A stretch of DNA of 64,000 bases from an uncultured Porticoccus sp. (GCA_947259505.1 CAMYLT010000003.1:62001-126000); one strand, 5' to 3'; shown: positions 49,360-62,457, counted from the stretch's first letter. A program made the numbers and translations. The notes: generated by a model from the sequence alone, not told the origin.

Positions 49360-49396
49360 CAGCTGTTTTTACTTGTTTTCTGTCTAGAGTTTTATT

Positions 49397-52300
49397 ATGT
49401 CGACAGGCCTTTATCGGTTAGATGAATTTAAAGATAACTGTGGCTTTGGTTTGATTGCTCATACCAAAGGCCGTGCTAGCCACCGTATTCTGGAAACTGC
49501 CATTGAGTCGTTAACCTGTATGACCCACCGGGGTGGTATTGCTGCCGATGGGAAGACAGGCGATGGCTGTGGTCTGTTGATGCAAAAGCCCGACGGGTTT
49601 ATGCGTCAGGTAGCCAGCGAACTGTTTTCTATAGAACTGCCCCCTCTCTATGCAGTTGGCTCGATCATGTTGAGCCAGGATGTAAGCTTAAGAGATCGTG
49701 CCAGGAAGCTTCTTGCTGAAGCCGTGGAGAATGAGGGCCTTGAAGTCGTCGGTTGGCGAGAAGTGCCAACTGATAATGCCTGCTTGGGTGAGATCGCATT
49801 GCGTTCACTGCCCGTCTTCGAGCAGGTGTTTGTGGCAGCCAGCCAGCTTGATGAACAGGGGTTTAATGCACGGTTGTTTATCGCCAAGCGCAAAGCAGAA
49901 AAGGCGCTCGCAGAAGACGCTTCTTTCTACATCGCCAGTTTGTCTCCGAATGTGCTCAGTTATAAAGGGTTGATGATGCCGGTGGATTTACCCAAATTCT
50001 ACCGGGACCTCGACGATCCCCGTTTAGAAACGGCCATCTGTGTTTTTCATCAGCGCTTTTCCACCAATACCATGCCTCGCTGGCCTTTGGCTCAACCATT
50101 TAGGATGCTTGCGCACAATGGTGAAATTAATACCATTACTGGCAACAGGAACTGGTCGGTAGCGAGAACACCAAAATTTGAAACTCCCCTGTTGCCGGAG
50201 CTGCATGAGGTCGCGCCGCTGGTCAACCGTACCGGCTCAGACTCATCCAGTCTTGATAACATGCTTGAGGTGTTAGTAGCGGGGGGCATGGATCTGCATA
50301 AAGCTGTGCGCATGTTAGTGCCGCCAGCTTGGCATAACACTCAGGATTACGGGCCCAGTGAGAGAGCCTATTTTGAATATATCTCCATGCATATGGAGCC
50401 TTGGGATGGTCCGGCAGGTTTGGTTATCACCGATGGGCGATATGCTGTTTGTACATTAGACCGCAATGGCTTGCGACCTTCCCGCTGGGTGCTGACAGAT
50501 GATGACATCATCGCTGTTGCTTCCGAAGTGGGTGTCTACAAATACCAACCGGAGAATGTGGTTGCAAAAGGTCGTCTTGGGCCGGGCGACATTCTTTCTA
50601 TCGATACCCTGAACGGCACAATTCTGAACGCAGAGGATGTGGACAGTCAGCTGGCTTCGGGTAATCCCTACCAAAAGTGGCTCCGTGACGGCAGCGTTAA
50701 AGTCATGTCCACCATGGAGCAGGATAGTATTGAAGTGGAAGGTGCGTTGAGCCGCGACGAGGTTCGCCGTTACATGAAGATGTTTCTCGCCAGTCAGGAG
50801 GAGCGAGATCAGGTGCTCAGGCCGTTGGCTGAAGGTGGCCAAGAAGCCGTGGGTTCCATGGGTGATGATACCCCAATGGCTGTCTTGTCCAGAAAGCACA
50901 GGACACTATACGATTACTTTCGACAGCAGTTTGCTCAGGTTACCAATCCGCCAATCGATCCCCTGCGCGAGTCGCTGGTAATGTCTCTCGCGACTCAGCT
51001 AGGCCGTGAAGAGTGTCTGTTTTCCGAGACTCCCGGTCATGGAAAAAGGGTCAACCTGAACAGTCCCGTGTTGTCCCCGCGAAAATACTACGCACTTAAA
51101 AATGTCGACCAAAAAGAATATCCGGTCAGAAAGTTTGGCGTCAATTACGACCCGCAAAAAACCAGCTTGCAAGAAGCAATTCAGAATCTGTGCTTGGAAG
51201 TTGAGAAAGCAGTTAAAGATGGCGTTGTCTTTTGCATCCTGTCTGATTCAGATATCGCCCCGAATATGTTGCCAATTCAGATGTTGATGGCGGTGGGTGC
51301 CGTACACCACCACCTAATAGCTGTGGGCGAACGCTGCAACGCCAATATTATTGTTAGTACTGCTTCAGCTCGTGATTCTCACCACATTGCCGCCCTGATA
51401 GGGTACGGCGCATCTGCCGTTTATCCCTACCTGAGCTATCACATCTTGTCTGATCTGGTTCAGTCAGGTGAGGTTCTGAGTGACTTGGGTACAGCCTTCA
51501 AAAACTACCGTAAAGGCATTAACAAAGGCTTGCTGAAGATACTCTCCAAAATGGGTATCTCTACGATTGGCTCCTATCGGGGCTCGCAACTGTTTGAAAT
51601 TATTGGATTGTCTTCCGATGTCGTAGCAACCTGTTTTGCAGAGACACCCAGTAGAATTGAGGGGCCCAGTTTCGTCGAGTTGCAGCGTGACCAGCAGCTG
51701 CTTGCCGCAGAGGCTTGGAGCGAGCGCAAGCTGGTTAGCCCGGGTGGTTTGCTCAAATATGTGCACGGGCAGGAGTACCACGCGTTTAACCCGGATGTTG
51801 TGACCGCATTACACAGGTCAGTCCAGAACAATGATTACGCGGCTTGGCATGATTACGCTGGTTTGGTCAATAACAGGCCTGTCGCGACACTGCGTGATTT
51901 GCTCAAGGTGAGGAGTGACATTACGCCAGCGCCCCTGTCCGAAATAGAGCCCATTGAGCAGATTATCAAGCGGTTTGATTCGGCGGGCATGTCCTTGGGC
52001 GCGCTGTCTCCCGAGGCACATGAGGCGTTGGCCGAGGCCATGAACAGTCTTGGTGGACGTTCCAACTCAGGAGAGGGTGGAGAAGACCCCGCTCGCTTTG
52101 GTACCGTCAAGGTTTCCAAGATCAAGCAGGTCGCTTCTGGACGCTTTGGGGTGACACCGCACTACTTGTCCAGTGCAGAAGTGATTCAGATTAAAGTTGC
52201 TCAAGGTGCGAAGCCCGGTGAAGGTGGTCAGCTGCCCGGCGGCAAGGTCAATGACCTCATCGCCCGGCTGCGTTATTCCGTTCCTGGTGTGACACTGATT

Positions 52301-53851
52301 TCGCCGCCGCCTCACCATGATATCTATTCTATTGAAGATCTGGCCCAGCTGATCTTCGACCTCAAACAGGTTAATCCGGAAGCATTGGTATCTGTCAAAT
52401 TGGTGTCCCGTCCCGGTGTCGGAACGATCGCTGCTGGTGTGGCCAAGGCTTACGCTGATTTGATTACGATTTCCGGTTATGACGGCGGTACTGCGGCGAG
52501 TCCTCTGACTTCAATCCGTTATGCCGGCTCTCCTTGGGAGCTGGGTCTGGCGGAAACACATCAAACTCTTTGCGCCAATGATTTGCGTGACAAGGTTCGT
52601 GTGCAGACGGATGGTGGCCTGAAAACCGGCCTTGATGTCGTCAAGGCCGCAATTCTGGGCGCGGAAAGTTTTGGTTTTGGCACTGCGCCAATGGTGGCTT
52701 TAGGTTGCAAGTATCTACGTATTTGCCACCTCAACAATTGTGCAACGGGTATTGCTACCCAAGACAAGTTGTTGCGGGATGAGTATTACCGTGGCACCGT
52801 TGAAATGGCGCGCAATTTCTTCCGTTTCATGGCGGAAGAGACCCGCGAGTGGATGGCTCGTTTGGGTGTGAGAACGCTTGCCGAGTTGGTTGGCCGGGTC
52901 GATCTGCTGGAAGTAGTATCAGGTGAAACTGACAAGCATCATAAACTCAACCTCTCGCCGATTATTTATACCGACGAGTTGCTGAAGAGCAAGCCGCAAA
53001 CCTGTCAGGTCCCGAGAAATACGCCATTTGACAAAGGCTACCTCGCTGAACAAATGGTTTCGGATATTCTTCCAGCTATCGAAACGAAAAGCGGCGGTGA
53101 ATACAAATATACCATCAGTAACTGTGACCGCTCGATCGGTGCACGCCTGTCAGGGGAAATTGCTAAGCGCTATGGGAACCAGGGCATGGCTGATGCGCCA
53201 GTTAAGCTCAGTTTGCGCGGCGTTGCCGGACAATCGCTGGGTGTTTGGAACGCCGGCGGTCTTGATATTTACCTGATTGGCGATGCCAACGATTATGTGG
53301 GTAAAGGTATGGCCGGTGGCAAGATTGTGATTGCTCCGCCGGAAAACAGTCAATATGCCTCTAATGAGGCACCCATCGTGGGCAATACCTGTCTCTACGG
53401 TGCGACGGGCGGTAAATTGTTTGCTGCCGGCCGAGCTGGCGAACGGTTCGCGGTGAGAAATTCCGGCTCCTTGGCCGTTGTCGAAGGCGCTGGGCACCAC
53501 TGTTGTGAGTACATGACCGGCGGTGTGGTTGTGGTCTTGGGTTCCACTGGCTATAACTTCGGCGCAGGTATGACCGGCGGTTTTGCCTATGTGCTTGATG
53601 AAGAGAGAAACTTTGTCGATCGCTACAATATGGAGCTGGTCGACATTCAACGCATTACCAGTGAAGCCACAGAAGCCTACCGGCACAACCTGGAAAGTAT
53701 TATCCAGGAGTTTGTCCAGGAAACCGGAAGTGCTTGGGGGCAGAAGATCCTCGATAACTTTGAGCACTATGTGAACAGGTTCTGGTTGGTCAAGCCGAAA
53801 GCAGCCAGCCTGCAGACCTTGCTCGAGCACACCCGTGCAGAACCGCAGTGA
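49397..53851 (+). CDS. gltB: Glutamate synthase large subunit
   Basis: 1484 residues. A 14-residue propeptide precedes Cys15 ([10 protein letters not shown]), the N-terminal nucleophile of the class II glutamine amidotransferase domain. The central and FMN-binding domains follow ([41 protein letters not shown]), with a 3Fe-4S cysteine region ([19 protein letters not shown]-like, seen as [12 protein letters not shown]) and a C-terminal Gly-rich beta-helix domain. It makes glutamate from glutamine and 2-oxoglutarate, completing assimilation of the ammonium from the nitrate and amtB loci. Confidence 0.98.
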   Translation: MSTGLYRLDEFKDNCGFGLIAHTKGRASHRILETAIESLTCMTHRGGIAADGKTGDGCGLLMQKPDGFMRQVASELFSIELPPLYAVGSIMLSQDVSLRDRARKLLAEAVENEGLEVVGWREVPTDNACLGEIALRSLPVFEQVFVAASQLDEQGFNARLFIAKRKAEKALAEDASFYIASLSPNVLSYKGLMMPVDLPKFYRDLDDPRLETAICVFHQRFSTNTMPRWPLAQPFRMLAHNGEINTITGNRNWSVARTPKFETPLLPELHEVAPLVNRTGSDSSSLDNMLEVLVAGGMDLHKAVRMLVPPAWHNTQDYGPSERAYFEYISMHMEPWDGPAGLVITDGRYAVCTLDRNGLRPSRWVLTDDDIIAVASEVGVYKYQPENVVAKGRLGPGDILSIDTLNGTILNAEDVDSQLASGNPYQKWLRDGSVKVMSTMEQDSIEVEGALSRDEVRRYMKMFLASQEERDQVLRPLAEGGQEAVGSMGDDTPMAVLSRKHRTLYDYFRQQFAQVTNPPIDPLRESLVMSLATQLGREECLFSETPGHGKRVNLNSPVLSPRKYYALKNVDQKEYPVRKFGVNYDPQKTSLQEAIQNLCLEVEKAVKDGVVFCILSDSDIAPNMLPIQMLMAVGAVHHHLIAVGERCNANIIVSTASARDSHHIAALIGYGASAVYPYLSYHILSDLVQSGEVLSDLGTAFKNYRKGINKGLLKILSKMGISTIGSYRGSQLFEIIGLSSDVVATCFAETPSRIEGPSFVELQRDQQLLAAEAWSERKLVSPGGLLKYVHGQEYHAFNPDVVTALHRSVQNNDYAAWHDYAGLVNNRPVATLRDLLKVRSDITPAPLSEIEPIEQIIKRFDSAGMSLGALSPEAHEALAEAMNSLGGRSNSGEGGEDPARFGTVKVSKIKQVASGRFGVTPHYLSSAEVIQIKVAQGAKPGEGGQLPGGKVNDLIARLRYSVPGVTLISPPPHHDIYSIEDLAQLIFDLKQVNPEALVSVKLVSRPGVGTIAAGVAKAYADLITISGYDGGTAASPLTSIRYAGSPWELGLAETHQTLCANDLRDKVRVQTDGGLKTGLDVVKAAILGAESFGFGTAPMVALGCKYLRICHLNNCATGIATQDKLLRDEYYRGTVEMARNFFRFMAEETREWMARLGVRTLAELVGRVDLLEVVSGETDKHHKLNLSPIIYTDELLKSKPQTCQVPRNTPFDKGYLAEQMVSDILPAIETKSGGEYKYTISNCDRSIGARLSGEIAKRYGNQGMADAPVKLSLRGVAGQSLGVWNAGGLDIYLIGDANDYVGKGMAGGKIVIAPPENSQYASNEAPIVGNTCLYGATGGKLFAAGRAGERFAVRNSGSLAVVEGAGHHCCEYMTGGVVVVLGSTGYNFGAGMTGGFAYVLDEERNFVDRYNMELVDIQRITSEATEAYRHNLESIIQEFVQETGSAWGQKILDNFEHYVNRFWLVKPKAASLQTLLEHTRAEPQ

Positions 53852-53875
53852 CAGGCAGATAGCGCAACTGAGTAA

Positions 53876-55306
<1,431 letters not shown>

Positions 55307-55314
55307 GATTGCCG

Positions 55315-56385
55315 ATGACCGCACTAAAGAACGACCGCTTCCTGCGGGCGCTGATGCGTCAGCCTGTCGATGTGACGCCGGTATGGATGATGCGCCAGGC
55401 TGGCCGCTACCTGCCTGAATACCGTCAGACACGCTCCAGGGCCGGGGACTTTATGGGCCTTTGCACGAATCCTGAGCTGGCCTGTGAAGTCACTCTGCAG
55501 CCGCTTGAACGCTATCCTCTGGATGCTGCCATTCTATTTTCTGATATTCTCACTATCCCTGACGCCATGGGCCTTGGTTTGTATTTTGAAGAGGGAGAGG
55601 GTCCGAGGTTCAGAAAGCCGCTGCGCACTGAAGCCGATATTTCTGCGCTAGAAGTGATTGATCCCAAACACGAATTGTCCTATGTGATCGATGCGGTAAC
55701 GACTATTCGCCGCGAATTGAATGGGCGGGTACCCCTTATCGGTTTTTCTGGAAGTCCCTGGACGCTGGCTACCTATATGATTGAGGGTGGTTCCAGCCGA
55801 GACTTCGCACGTAGCAAAACAATGCTTTATGAACAGCCTGAGCTGATGCACCAACTGTTGGATGTGCTGGCCCGATCGGTTATTGCCTACCTGAATGCCC
55901 AAATAGCTGCTGGTGCCCAGGCAGTACAGATTTTCGATACCTGGGGAGGCAGCCTTTCCCACGGTGCTTATCGTGAATTTTCCCTGAGTTATATGCGTAA
56001 TATCGTCGCTGGTCTGACCAAGGAGAGTGAAGGGCGGCCTGTGCCGGTGATTCTCTTTACCAAAGGTGGTGGTCAGTGGCTTGAATCGATTGCTGATTCC
56101 GGCTGCGATGGTATTGGTTTAGATTGGACAACGGATATCTCTCTCGCCAGGCAGCGTGTCGGTCAGAAGGTGGCGCTTCAAGGTAATATGGACCCCGCTA
56201 TACTGCGGGCATCACCCCAGCGTATTCGTCAGGAGGTAGCGGCTATTTTGCGACAGTATGGCGAAGGGGAAGGTCATATCTTCAATTTGGGCCATGGTAT
56301 CACCCCGGATATCAGCCCTGAAAAAGCCGGTGTATTTGTTGATGCAGTTCACGAATACTCCGCGACGTACCACAGAAAAACCTAA
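55315..56385 (+). CDS. hemE: Uroporphyrinogen decarboxylase
   Basis: 356 residues from the ATG at 55315, with AGGA six bases upstream. Conserved [16 protein letters not shown] near 24, the region [17 protein letters not shown] near 142, and QGNMDPAIL near 290. It decarboxylates uroporphyrinogen III to coproporphyrinogen III in haem synthesis. It lies 8 bp after gltD, the same order as in Pseudomonas. Confidence 0.97.
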   Translation: MTALKNDRFLRALMRQPVDVTPVWMMRQAGRYLPEYRQTRSRAGDFMGLCTNPELACEVTLQPLERYPLDAAILFSDILTIPDAMGLGLYFEEGEGPRFRKPLRTEADISALEVIDPKHELSYVIDAVTTIRRELNGRVPLIGFSGSPWTLATYMIEGGSSRDFARSKTMLYEQPELMHQLLDVLARSVIAYLNAQIAAGAQAVQIFDTWGGSLSHGAYREFSLSYMRNIVAGLTKESEGRPVPVILFTKGGGQWLESIADSGCDGIGLDWTTDISLARQRVGQKVALQGNMDPAILRASPQRIRQEVAAILRQYGEGEGHIFNLGHGITPDISPEKAGVFVDAVHEYSATYHRKT

Positions 56386-56527
56386 GTAAACTAACCGGTT
56401 ATCGTTATATCTGACCAGTGAACCTGTGTCAGTTGCTATTGCCCTCAGCGAGCATATCCTTAGCTTGTCAGTCTGTGCTTTTTTCTACGCAGATACCCAA
56501 TTCACCATAACCCCACGTATGGGGGGC

Positions 56528-57976
56528 ATGAACGATATGAGCATCAAGCAGACCAAAATTCGAGCAGAAGACATCACGATAGGGATGTTCGTTTCCTGTC
56601 TTGACCGCCCTTGGAGTCAGACGCCTTTCCCCATTCAGGGTTTGTTGGTGAAGAGTCCTAAGGAGATTGGTTCGCTGCGTCATTATTGCGATCACGTGTT
56701 TATTGATGTGACTAAGGGCGCTAGTCCCTTAGGCATGAATACTACTGAAAGTTACAGCTCTCAGGTGGGCCAGGGAAAGAAACTAACATCCTCACTGGTA
56801 AAAACTCAGGTTGGTATTGCGGAGAAAAGCGAAGTGGCTCCGATAGAGGTCAGGCGCAATATTTACACAGAAGTTGTGCCCCTTAGCAGTGAGGTTGAAC
56901 ACGCTGAAAAGGCATTATTACAGTTGCGCGGCCAATTCACTTTGGCAGCCAAACAAATTGCGAAAGGGCGAAACTTTGATTACCAGCAGTTAAAAGATTC
57001 TGTTGCAGAGATGGTTAATAGTGTTGTCCGTTGTCCGGATGCGTTTACTTGGTTACTGCGTCTACGTTTGAAAGACCAACACACACATGATCACAGTATG
57101 AGAGCGGCTCTATGGGCTGTTCAGTTTGCCCGTTACATCGGCATGCCCAAAGGGGATATGTCAGTGCTTTGTTTGGGTACCCTCCTCAAAGATATTGGCA
57201 AGGTGAAGCTCCAAAATGGGTTGTTGCGCAAAAAAAGGCGTACCCCCGAAGAGGATGCTGAATATCGGAAATTTGTTGAATATGGCGTTGAAATGTTGCG
57301 AACTTCGAAAAGCATCGAACCTCGTGTTATTTCAGTGGTGCGCTATCACTGTGAACGATTTGATGGCAGTGGCTTTCCCGAGGGAATTGTTGGCGGAAAA
57401 ATACCCCTGCTTGCTCGTATTGCGGGCATCGCCACAGCTTATGATGCCATTTCAAATCCTCAGGAATCTGAAGATCCCGTTGCGCCTTCACGGGCTGTGA
57501 GCTTGCTCTATAACATGCGGGATAAGAAATTTCAGGATGATTTGGTGGTAGAGTTTATTCAGTCTATTGGTCTTTATCCCACGGGTACGTTGGTGGAGTT
57601 GACTACTGGAGATGTGGGTGTGGTAGTTGAACAGCATGCCAACTCTCGCTTGACGCCGAAGGTGGCGGTGTTTAACCAGAAGAAAGCAAAGGCCTCGGGT
57701 GATTACATTTTGCTGGATTTGAAGGATGAGGAGCAATCCCGCAATGCACTGGTAGACTGTGGTGTACCTAAGGCGCGTTCGGTGTCAAAACTGGCGATTG
57801 CAAGGGATCTGGAAATTTCTGGTTACGATGTCGATATTCCTGCAGTGACGAGTATCTTCATGAAAAATACCAGCCGAATTTTGGATAGCACGCTATCTGA
57901 CGCTCATAAGAATGAGAATGGACCAGAAGGTAAAAGTGGTCTGCTGTCCAATCTGCGCGATCGATTCAGATTGTGA
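56528..57976 (+). CDS. DUF3391/HD-GYP-like protein with degenerate active site
   Basis: About 482 residues (an ATG at 56537 is an equally possible start; the G-rich run before 56528 suits 56537 better by spacing). An N-terminal DUF3391 (IRAEDITIGMFVSCLDRPW...) is followed by an HD-GYP fold at about 190-370. Key motifs are altered: LLKDIGK instead of LLHDIGK, HCERFDGSGFP instead of HHE..DG.GYP, the middle His-x-x-G replaced by FVEYG, and IATAYDA instead of IADxYDA. HD-GYP enzymes hydrolyse cyclic di-GMP; with these ligands missing, this copy may bind or sense rather than cleave. A roughly 100-residue C-terminal extension is of unknown function. Confidence 0.85.
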   Translation: MNDMSIKQTKIRAEDITIGMFVSCLDRPWSQTPFPIQGLLVKSPKEIGSLRHYCDHVFIDVTKGASPLGMNTTESYSSQVGQGKKLTSSLVKTQVGIAEKSEVAPIEVRRNIYTEVVPLSSEVEHAEKALLQLRGQFTLAAKQIAKGRNFDYQQLKDSVAEMVNSVVRCPDAFTWLLRLRLKDQHTHDHSMRAALWAVQFARYIGMPKGDMSVLCLGTLLKDIGKVKLQNGLLRKKRRTPEEDAEYRKFVEYGVEMLRTSKSIEPRVISVVRYHCERFDGSGFPEGIVGGKIPLLARIAGIATAYDAISNPQESEDPVAPSRAVSLLYNMRDKKFQDDLVVEFIQSIGLYPTGTLVELTTGDVGVVVEQHANSRLTPKVAVFNQKKAKASGDYILLDLKDEEQSRNALVDCGVPKARSVSKLAIARDLEISGYDVDIPAVTSIFMKNTSRILDSTLSDAHKNENGPEGKSGLLSNLRDRFRL

Positions 57977-57986
57977 TAATTGCCTG

Positions 57987-58844
57987 TCAGCTAGGCAGGC
58001 ATTTAGCTAGACATTGTCCCATCCGGGTGGTGTAACCGGGGGTTAGGGCCTCCTCCCACCTGATGGCATCTTGCTCAAATAACAAAATGACTGTTGAGCC
58101 AAATTTGAAGCGCCCCATTTCCTCGCCTTTGGTGAGACTTATTTCACCAGAATCAAAATTGTCCAGTCGCAGCTCTCCAGCCTGGTAGCATGTCTCCCAT
58201 ACAGACTCGATACCGGCGACCATCATCGCGCCTACCAGAATAACTGCGCAGCGCCCCAAAGGCGTGTCAAAGAGGCAGACCAGCCGTTCGTTCTTCGCGA
58301 ACAGGCCTTCAACCGTACCTGTGGTCGCAGCATTGACAGAGAACAGTTTCCCTGGAATATAGCGACAGTAATCCAGCGTGCCCGCCACTGGCATGTGTAC
58401 GCGGTGATAGTCGCTAGGTGAAAGATAAATGGTAATAAACTGTCCGTTGTGAAACCGCTTGCTGTCCGCATCCCGGCCCCCCAACAGAGCTTCCACTGAA
58501 AATGATTTTCCTTTGGCCTGAAAGATGTTGCCTGTGCTGATCCTCCCCAGTTGACTGATGGTGCCGTCTGCTGGGCTGGCAATACTGTTCGCATCGGAGG
58601 CTAGAGGGCGGGCATTCGGTTTGAGGGCACGGGTGAAAAAGTCATTGAAACAGGCATAGTCTTCTAGTGACTCAGAGGCAGCCTCATCCATATTCACCTT
58701 ATAAGTGCGAATAAACTGGCGTATCAGGGCGTTTTTTACTCCCGGATGACGGCTGTCTGCCAGTTTAGCGCCCAGCCTGGATAGTCCGTGTTGGGGGGCA
58801 AGTCGTTGTAGGGCGACGAACCATTCAGCCCAGTATTTATTCAA
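57987..58844 (-). CDS. psd: Phosphatidylserine decarboxylase proenzyme
   Basis: 285 residues from a TTG at 58844, which has GGAG eight bases upstream and begins LNKYWAEWFVALQRLAPQHGLSRL like its relatives; further upstream the frame overlaps the rhodanese gene. The self-cleavage site is in FKFGSTVILLF (GST), which yields the alpha chain with its pyruvoyl group. ASPADGT and SPSDYHRVHMP are also conserved. It makes phosphatidylethanolamine at the inner membrane. Confidence 0.95.
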   Translation of the reverse strand: MNKYWAEWFVALQRLAPQHGLSRLGAKLADSRHPGVKNALIRQFIRTYKVNMDEAASESLEDYACFNDFFTRALKPNARPLASDANSIASPADGTISQLGRISTGNIFQAKGKSFSVEALLGGRDADSKRFHNGQFITIYLSPSDYHRVHMPVAGTLDYCRYIPGKLFSVNAATTGTVEGLFAKNERLVCLFDTPLGRCAVILVGAMMVAGIESVWETCYQAGELRLDNFDSGEISLTKGEEMGRFKFGSTVILLFEQDAIRWEEALTPGYTTRMGQCLAKCLPS

Positions 58845-58846
58845 AA

Positions 58847-59653
58847 TTAAAGCTCCACCGGGGTGTCCGGACGGTTGCCCCATTCCCACCAAGAGCCATC
58901 GTAGGCGCGAATGTTTTTAAAGCCAAGCAATTGACCAAGCATATAGGTAAAGCCTGATCGGTGATGTGACTGGCAGTGAGTCACTGTCGGCTTATCGGTG
59001 AGAATGCCGAGCTGACTCAGTCGCTCCAGAGCATCTTCCCGAATCCGCATGTTACGGCGGTTATCGATCAGGCTGGTCCACTCGAAATTGATTGCCCCGG
59101 GAATATGCCCAGCTTTGTCGGACATAACTTTTTCGCCACTATATTCAGCTGGGCTGCGAGCGTCCCAGATTTGCAAATCACCGGCGTCGAGGTGTGCCAT
59201 GATCTCTTCCGTGGTCACCAAGGCGTCAAGATCGACTTTGACTTCATACTCTCGGGCCCTTGGTGCAGGGATCTCATCCGTCATCGGGAAGCCTTCGTTG
59301 TGCCATGCCACAAAGCCGCCATTGAGATAGGACCATTTGTGGTGGCCGATCACATCCAGTGTCCAGATAAAGCGACCGGCCCAGCCGCCGCCTTCGTCGT
59401 CATAGACGACCACATGCGTGTCATCAGTGAGTCCCAATCGGCTAAACAGGCCAGACAGCTGGGGGGGAGATGGCAATTTATTGGGCCAGGGTTGGCCGCC
59501 GTTCATGAGTTCTTTGATTGATATGTGTTCCGCGCCAGGAATGTGTTTGCGGCTATAAAGAGCATCATTGCAAAGATCGACAATCAGGATGTTGGGTTCG
59601 CTGAGCAGGTTTTGAAGATCTGCCGGCTCGAGCAGTTTTGGTATCTCAGACAT
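58847..59653 (-). CDS. rhdA: Thiosulfate sulfurtransferase, RhdA type
   Basis: 268 residues from the ATG at 59653 with GGGAGG upstream. Two rhodanese domains; the active loop in the second is CQSHHRSG, very close to the CQTHHR loop of Azotobacter RhdA and unlike the CGSGVTA of mercaptopyruvate sulfurtransferases. The gene pair with psd is as in Pseudomonas. It transfers sulfane sulfur; the physiological acceptor is not known here. Confidence 0.92.
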   Translation of the reverse strand: MSEIPKLLEPADLQNLLSEPNILIVDLCNDALYSRKHIPGAEHISIKELMNGGQPWPNKLPSPPQLSGLFSRLGLTDDTHVVVYDDEGGGWAGRFIWTLDVIGHHKWSYLNGGFVAWHNEGFPMTDEIPAPRAREYEVKVDLDALVTTEEIMAHLDAGDLQIWDARSPAEYSGEKVMSDKAGHIPGAINFEWTSLIDNRRNMRIREDALERLSQLGILTDKPTVTHCQSHHRSGFTYMLGQLLGFKNIRAYDGSWWEWGNRPDTPVEL

Positions 59654-59716
59654 GTGGCCTCCCATACTTAAAGCAGGCGGCGATTGTACCACTGATTTTC
59701 CGGGGTTTTGCTAGGA

Positions 59717-60730
59717 CTAACGGACAGTTTCCAGGCTTTGTACGATATGCCGAAAGCTGCTGACTCGCTCTCGAGTTAATTCCCCTCTTGTCAGTGCTTC
59801 CTCAATCGCGCAGCCAGGTTCGTTGCCCATGTGCTGACAATCTCTGAATTTACAGCTGCCCAACAGTGGGCGAAATTCCACAAAGCCGTTGACGACATCG
59901 GCAGGGTCGAGGTGCCAGAGGCCGAATTCTCGAATGCCAGGCGAGTCAATGACTTCACCACCATTGGGCAGGTGGAACAGCCGAGCGGTGGTGGTGGTAT
60001 GGGTGCCCTTGGTAATTGCCTCGGAGAGAGCTCCCACGGCAGTGTCCGTTCCCGGGGCGAGGGTGTTCAGTAGTGAAGATTTTCCTACACCGGACTGGCC
60101 AACAAACACACTGGTGATTCTATCGAGGCGGTCTGTCAGTAGGCCCATGCCATCCCCGCTGAATGCCGAGACTTGAAAACAGTCGTAGCCCAGCGCATCG
60201 TAACTAGTCAACATATCAAGGAGCGTGTCGCGATTGTCGTCATCCATAAGGTCGCTTTTGTTCATCACCAGAATGGGTGTAATGCCCTGGTGCTCCGAGG
60301 CGACCAGGTAGCGATCCACCAGATTTCGGTGTGGTTCTGGAACGGGTGCGATGACAATGACAATGCAATCGATATTTGCAGCCACTGGCCGCAGCCTGCC
60401 GCGATTATCTGGTCGGCATAATTCACTGCTGCGGGGCTTTACCGCAACCACGATGCCTTGAGGGTCGCCCTCCTGCCAGATGACTCTATCTCCGGTCACA
60501 ATCGACGGTAAATTGGCACGTAAATGGCAGCGTTTGGTCAGGCTTTCATTGTCTAGATCAGACTCAACATCAACCTTTTTTCCGAAGCAGGCAACGACGC
60601 GCCCATTTTGGTCCGCTCCGAGTTCATCGGCCGTGTCCTCGATCTGTCGCTGTTCGACAGCATCTTGAGTTTTCGTCTGATTGCGCTCTATTCGACGCTG
60701 CTGTTGTTTGGTCAGATGGCGTTTGCTCAA
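59717..60730 (-). CDS. rsgA: Small ribosomal subunit biogenesis GTPase RsgA
   Basis: 337 residues, starting with TTG (SKRHLTKQQQRR, a basic tail) behind AGGAAGGG. An OB domain, then a circularly permuted GTPase with NKSDLMDD (G4) before the P-loop GQSGVGKSSLL and DSPGIREFGL, and a C-terminal zinc-binding part (CKFRDCQHMGNEPGC). It checks 30S subunit maturation. It is divergent from the MscS-orn genes. Confidence 0.96.
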   Translation of the reverse strand: MSKRHLTKQQQRRIERNQTKTQDAVEQRQIEDTADELGADQNGRVVACFGKKVDVESDLDNESLTKRCHLRANLPSIVTGDRVIWQEGDPQGIVVAVKPRSSELCRPDNRGRLRPVAANIDCIVIVIAPVPEPHRNLVDRYLVASEHQGITPILVMNKSDLMDDDNRDTLLDMLTSYDALGYDCFQVSAFSGDGMGLLTDRLDRITSVFVGQSGVGKSSLLNTLAPGTDTAVGALSEAITKGTHTTTTARLFHLPNGGEVIDSPGIREFGLWHLDPADVVNGFVEFRPLLGSCKFRDCQHMGNEPGCAIEEALTRGELTRERVSSFRHIVQSLETVR

Positions 60731-60827
60731 AAGCCCTTCCTATAGGTGAACCCGGTCCAACCCCAATCGGCTGGCTTAGTTGGACGCAAGGATATAGCAT
60801 ATAAGCACTCTGGGACAGGAATCAGGA

Positions 60828-61892
60828 ATGCCCAAGCTGGAAGGAGTTTACCAGTCGCTATCGGCCTTTGTTCCGTTGCTTGCGACCATTGCAGTCATGG
60901 CGTTGGGGTTGTGGTTTGCCAACTGGTTGTTGTTGCGCCGCGCCAGCCTCACCACTGAATCCCGTCTGCCCGGCCAGGTCACCATGCTGGTGCTGACTGC
61001 GATTGCACTGGTCGCCATTATCCTGGCGCTGCCGGTCAGTGAATCAACTCGTGGTGACTTGCTCAGTCTGTTGGGACTGGTGTTAACCGGTGTCATTGCC
61101 CTGTCGTCCACGACCTTCGTGGCTAATGCCATGGCTGGCTTGATGCTCCGGGCAGTGAAAAGCTTCCACCACGGGGATTTTATCCGTGCGGGAGAGTACT
61201 TTGGCCGGGTGACTGAGCGGGGGCTATTCCATACGGAAATTCAGTCTGAAGACCGCGACCTGATTATGCTGCCGAATCTTTTTCTTGCTTCCAATCCGGT
61301 CACTGTGGTGCGTTCTTCGGGGACTATTGTCTCCTGTGATCTCTCTCTCGGTTATGACGTTGCCCATTATGAGGTGGAGCCACTCTTGAAAGAGGCTGCA
61401 CTGGCTGCAGGCCTTGAGGAGCCTTTCATGCAAATTCGTGCGTTGGGCGATTTTTCTGTCAGCTACCGGATATCTGGGTACTACCAGGAAGTGAAGCACT
61501 TGCTGACCACACGCACCCGGCTGCGTAGAGCAGTACTCGACGCGCTCCACGGCGCTGGTATTGAGATTGTGTCGCCTACTTTTATGAACCAGAGACAGTT
61601 CAAGGATGGCGAGAAATTCATGGCGCCCACGAAATTGTCAGAAGAGGGCAGTCTTGCAGAACTGGCGCCTGAGTCACTGATTTTTGACAAGGCTGATCAC
61701 GCTGAGAAAATCCATAATCTCGAAGATGAAATGCAATCGCTCATAGCGAATATCAAAACGTTGAAAGAACAGCAGGCCACTGCAAACGAGGCTGAAGCTT
61801 CAGCGCTGAAAAACGATATTCACCAAAGTGAAGCGCGCCTTGTGAGCCTGGAAAATATTATCCGTAAAGCCAAAGAAACCCCTAATGAATGA
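60828..61892 (+). CDS. MscS-family mechanosensitive channel
   Basis: 354 residues. Three N-terminal membrane segments (about 10-35, 47-65, 70-105) lead into the MscS pore helix and beta domain ([31 protein letters not shown]). The alpha/beta domain follows, with a C-terminal coiled coil (about 285-350). It would release solutes on hypo-osmotic shock. It overlaps orn by eight bases, which is unusual company for an RNase gene and implies coupled translation. Confidence 0.9.
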   Translation: MPKLEGVYQSLSAFVPLLATIAVMALGLWFANWLLLRRASLTTESRLPGQVTMLVLTAIALVAIILALPVSESTRGDLLSLLGLVLTGVIALSSTTFVANAMAGLMLRAVKSFHHGDFIRAGEYFGRVTERGLFHTEIQSEDRDLIMLPNLFLASNPVTVVRSSGTIVSCDLSLGYDVAHYEVEPLLKEAALAAGLEEPFMQIRALGDFSVSYRISGYYQEVKHLLTTRTRLRRAVLDALHGAGIEIVSPTFMNQRQFKDGEKFMAPTKLSEEGSLAELAPESLIFDKADHAEKIHNLEDEMQSLIANIKTLKEQQATANEAEASALKNDIHQSEARLVSLENIIRKAKETPNE

Positions 61893-62457
61893 AATTGCAC
61901 TGATTAAAGACCCGCTCAATCTGATCTGGATCGATCTGGAAATGACGGGGCTCGACACTGACAATGATGTGATCATCGAGATCGCCACAATCGTTACCGA
62001 CAAGGATCTGAATGTTCTTGGAGAGGGACCAGTACTGGCTATTCATCAGCCTGATGCACTGTTGGATGGCATGGATGAGTGGAATACTCGTCAACATGGG
62101 CGGTCGGGGCTGACTGAGCGGGTGCGTAATAGTGCCATTACCATGGCAGAAGCGGAGCTGGTCACGATTGAGTTTTTGAGCCAGTTTCTGGAAGCCGGTC
62201 AATCGCCCATCTGCGGAAATTCCATTTGCCAGGACCGCCGCTTTCTCGCTCGCCAAATGCCGAAACTTGAGGCTTTTTTTCACTACCGGAATCTTGATGT
62301 GAGTAGTGTGAAAGAGCTCATCCGCCGCTGGAGACCAGAGCTACTAAAAGGGCTGACTAAAAAAGGTGCTCATCTGGCTATGGACGACATCAAGGATTCC
62401 ATTAGCGAGCTTAAGTACTACCGGGAGGTATTTTTCGTCATGGAGGCGGATAGTTGA
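61885..62457 (+). CDS. orn: Oligoribonuclease
   Basis: 190 residues, DEDDh exonuclease: [16 protein letters not shown] at the start, [11 protein letters not shown] near 112, and [11 protein letters not shown] near 165. It degrades 2-5 nt RNAs including pGpG, the end product of cyclic di-GMP turnover. It overlaps the channel gene upstream and, by one base, ytoQ downstream. Confidence 0.98.
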   Translation: MNEIALIKDPLNLIWIDLEMTGLDTDNDVIIEIATIVTDKDLNVLGEGPVLAIHQPDALLDGMDEWNTRQHGRSGLTERVRNSAITMAEAELVTIEFLSQFLEAGQSPICGNSICQDRRFLARQMPKLEAFFHYRNLDVSSVKELIRRWRPELLKGLTKKGAHLAMDDIKDSISELKYYREVFFVMEADS

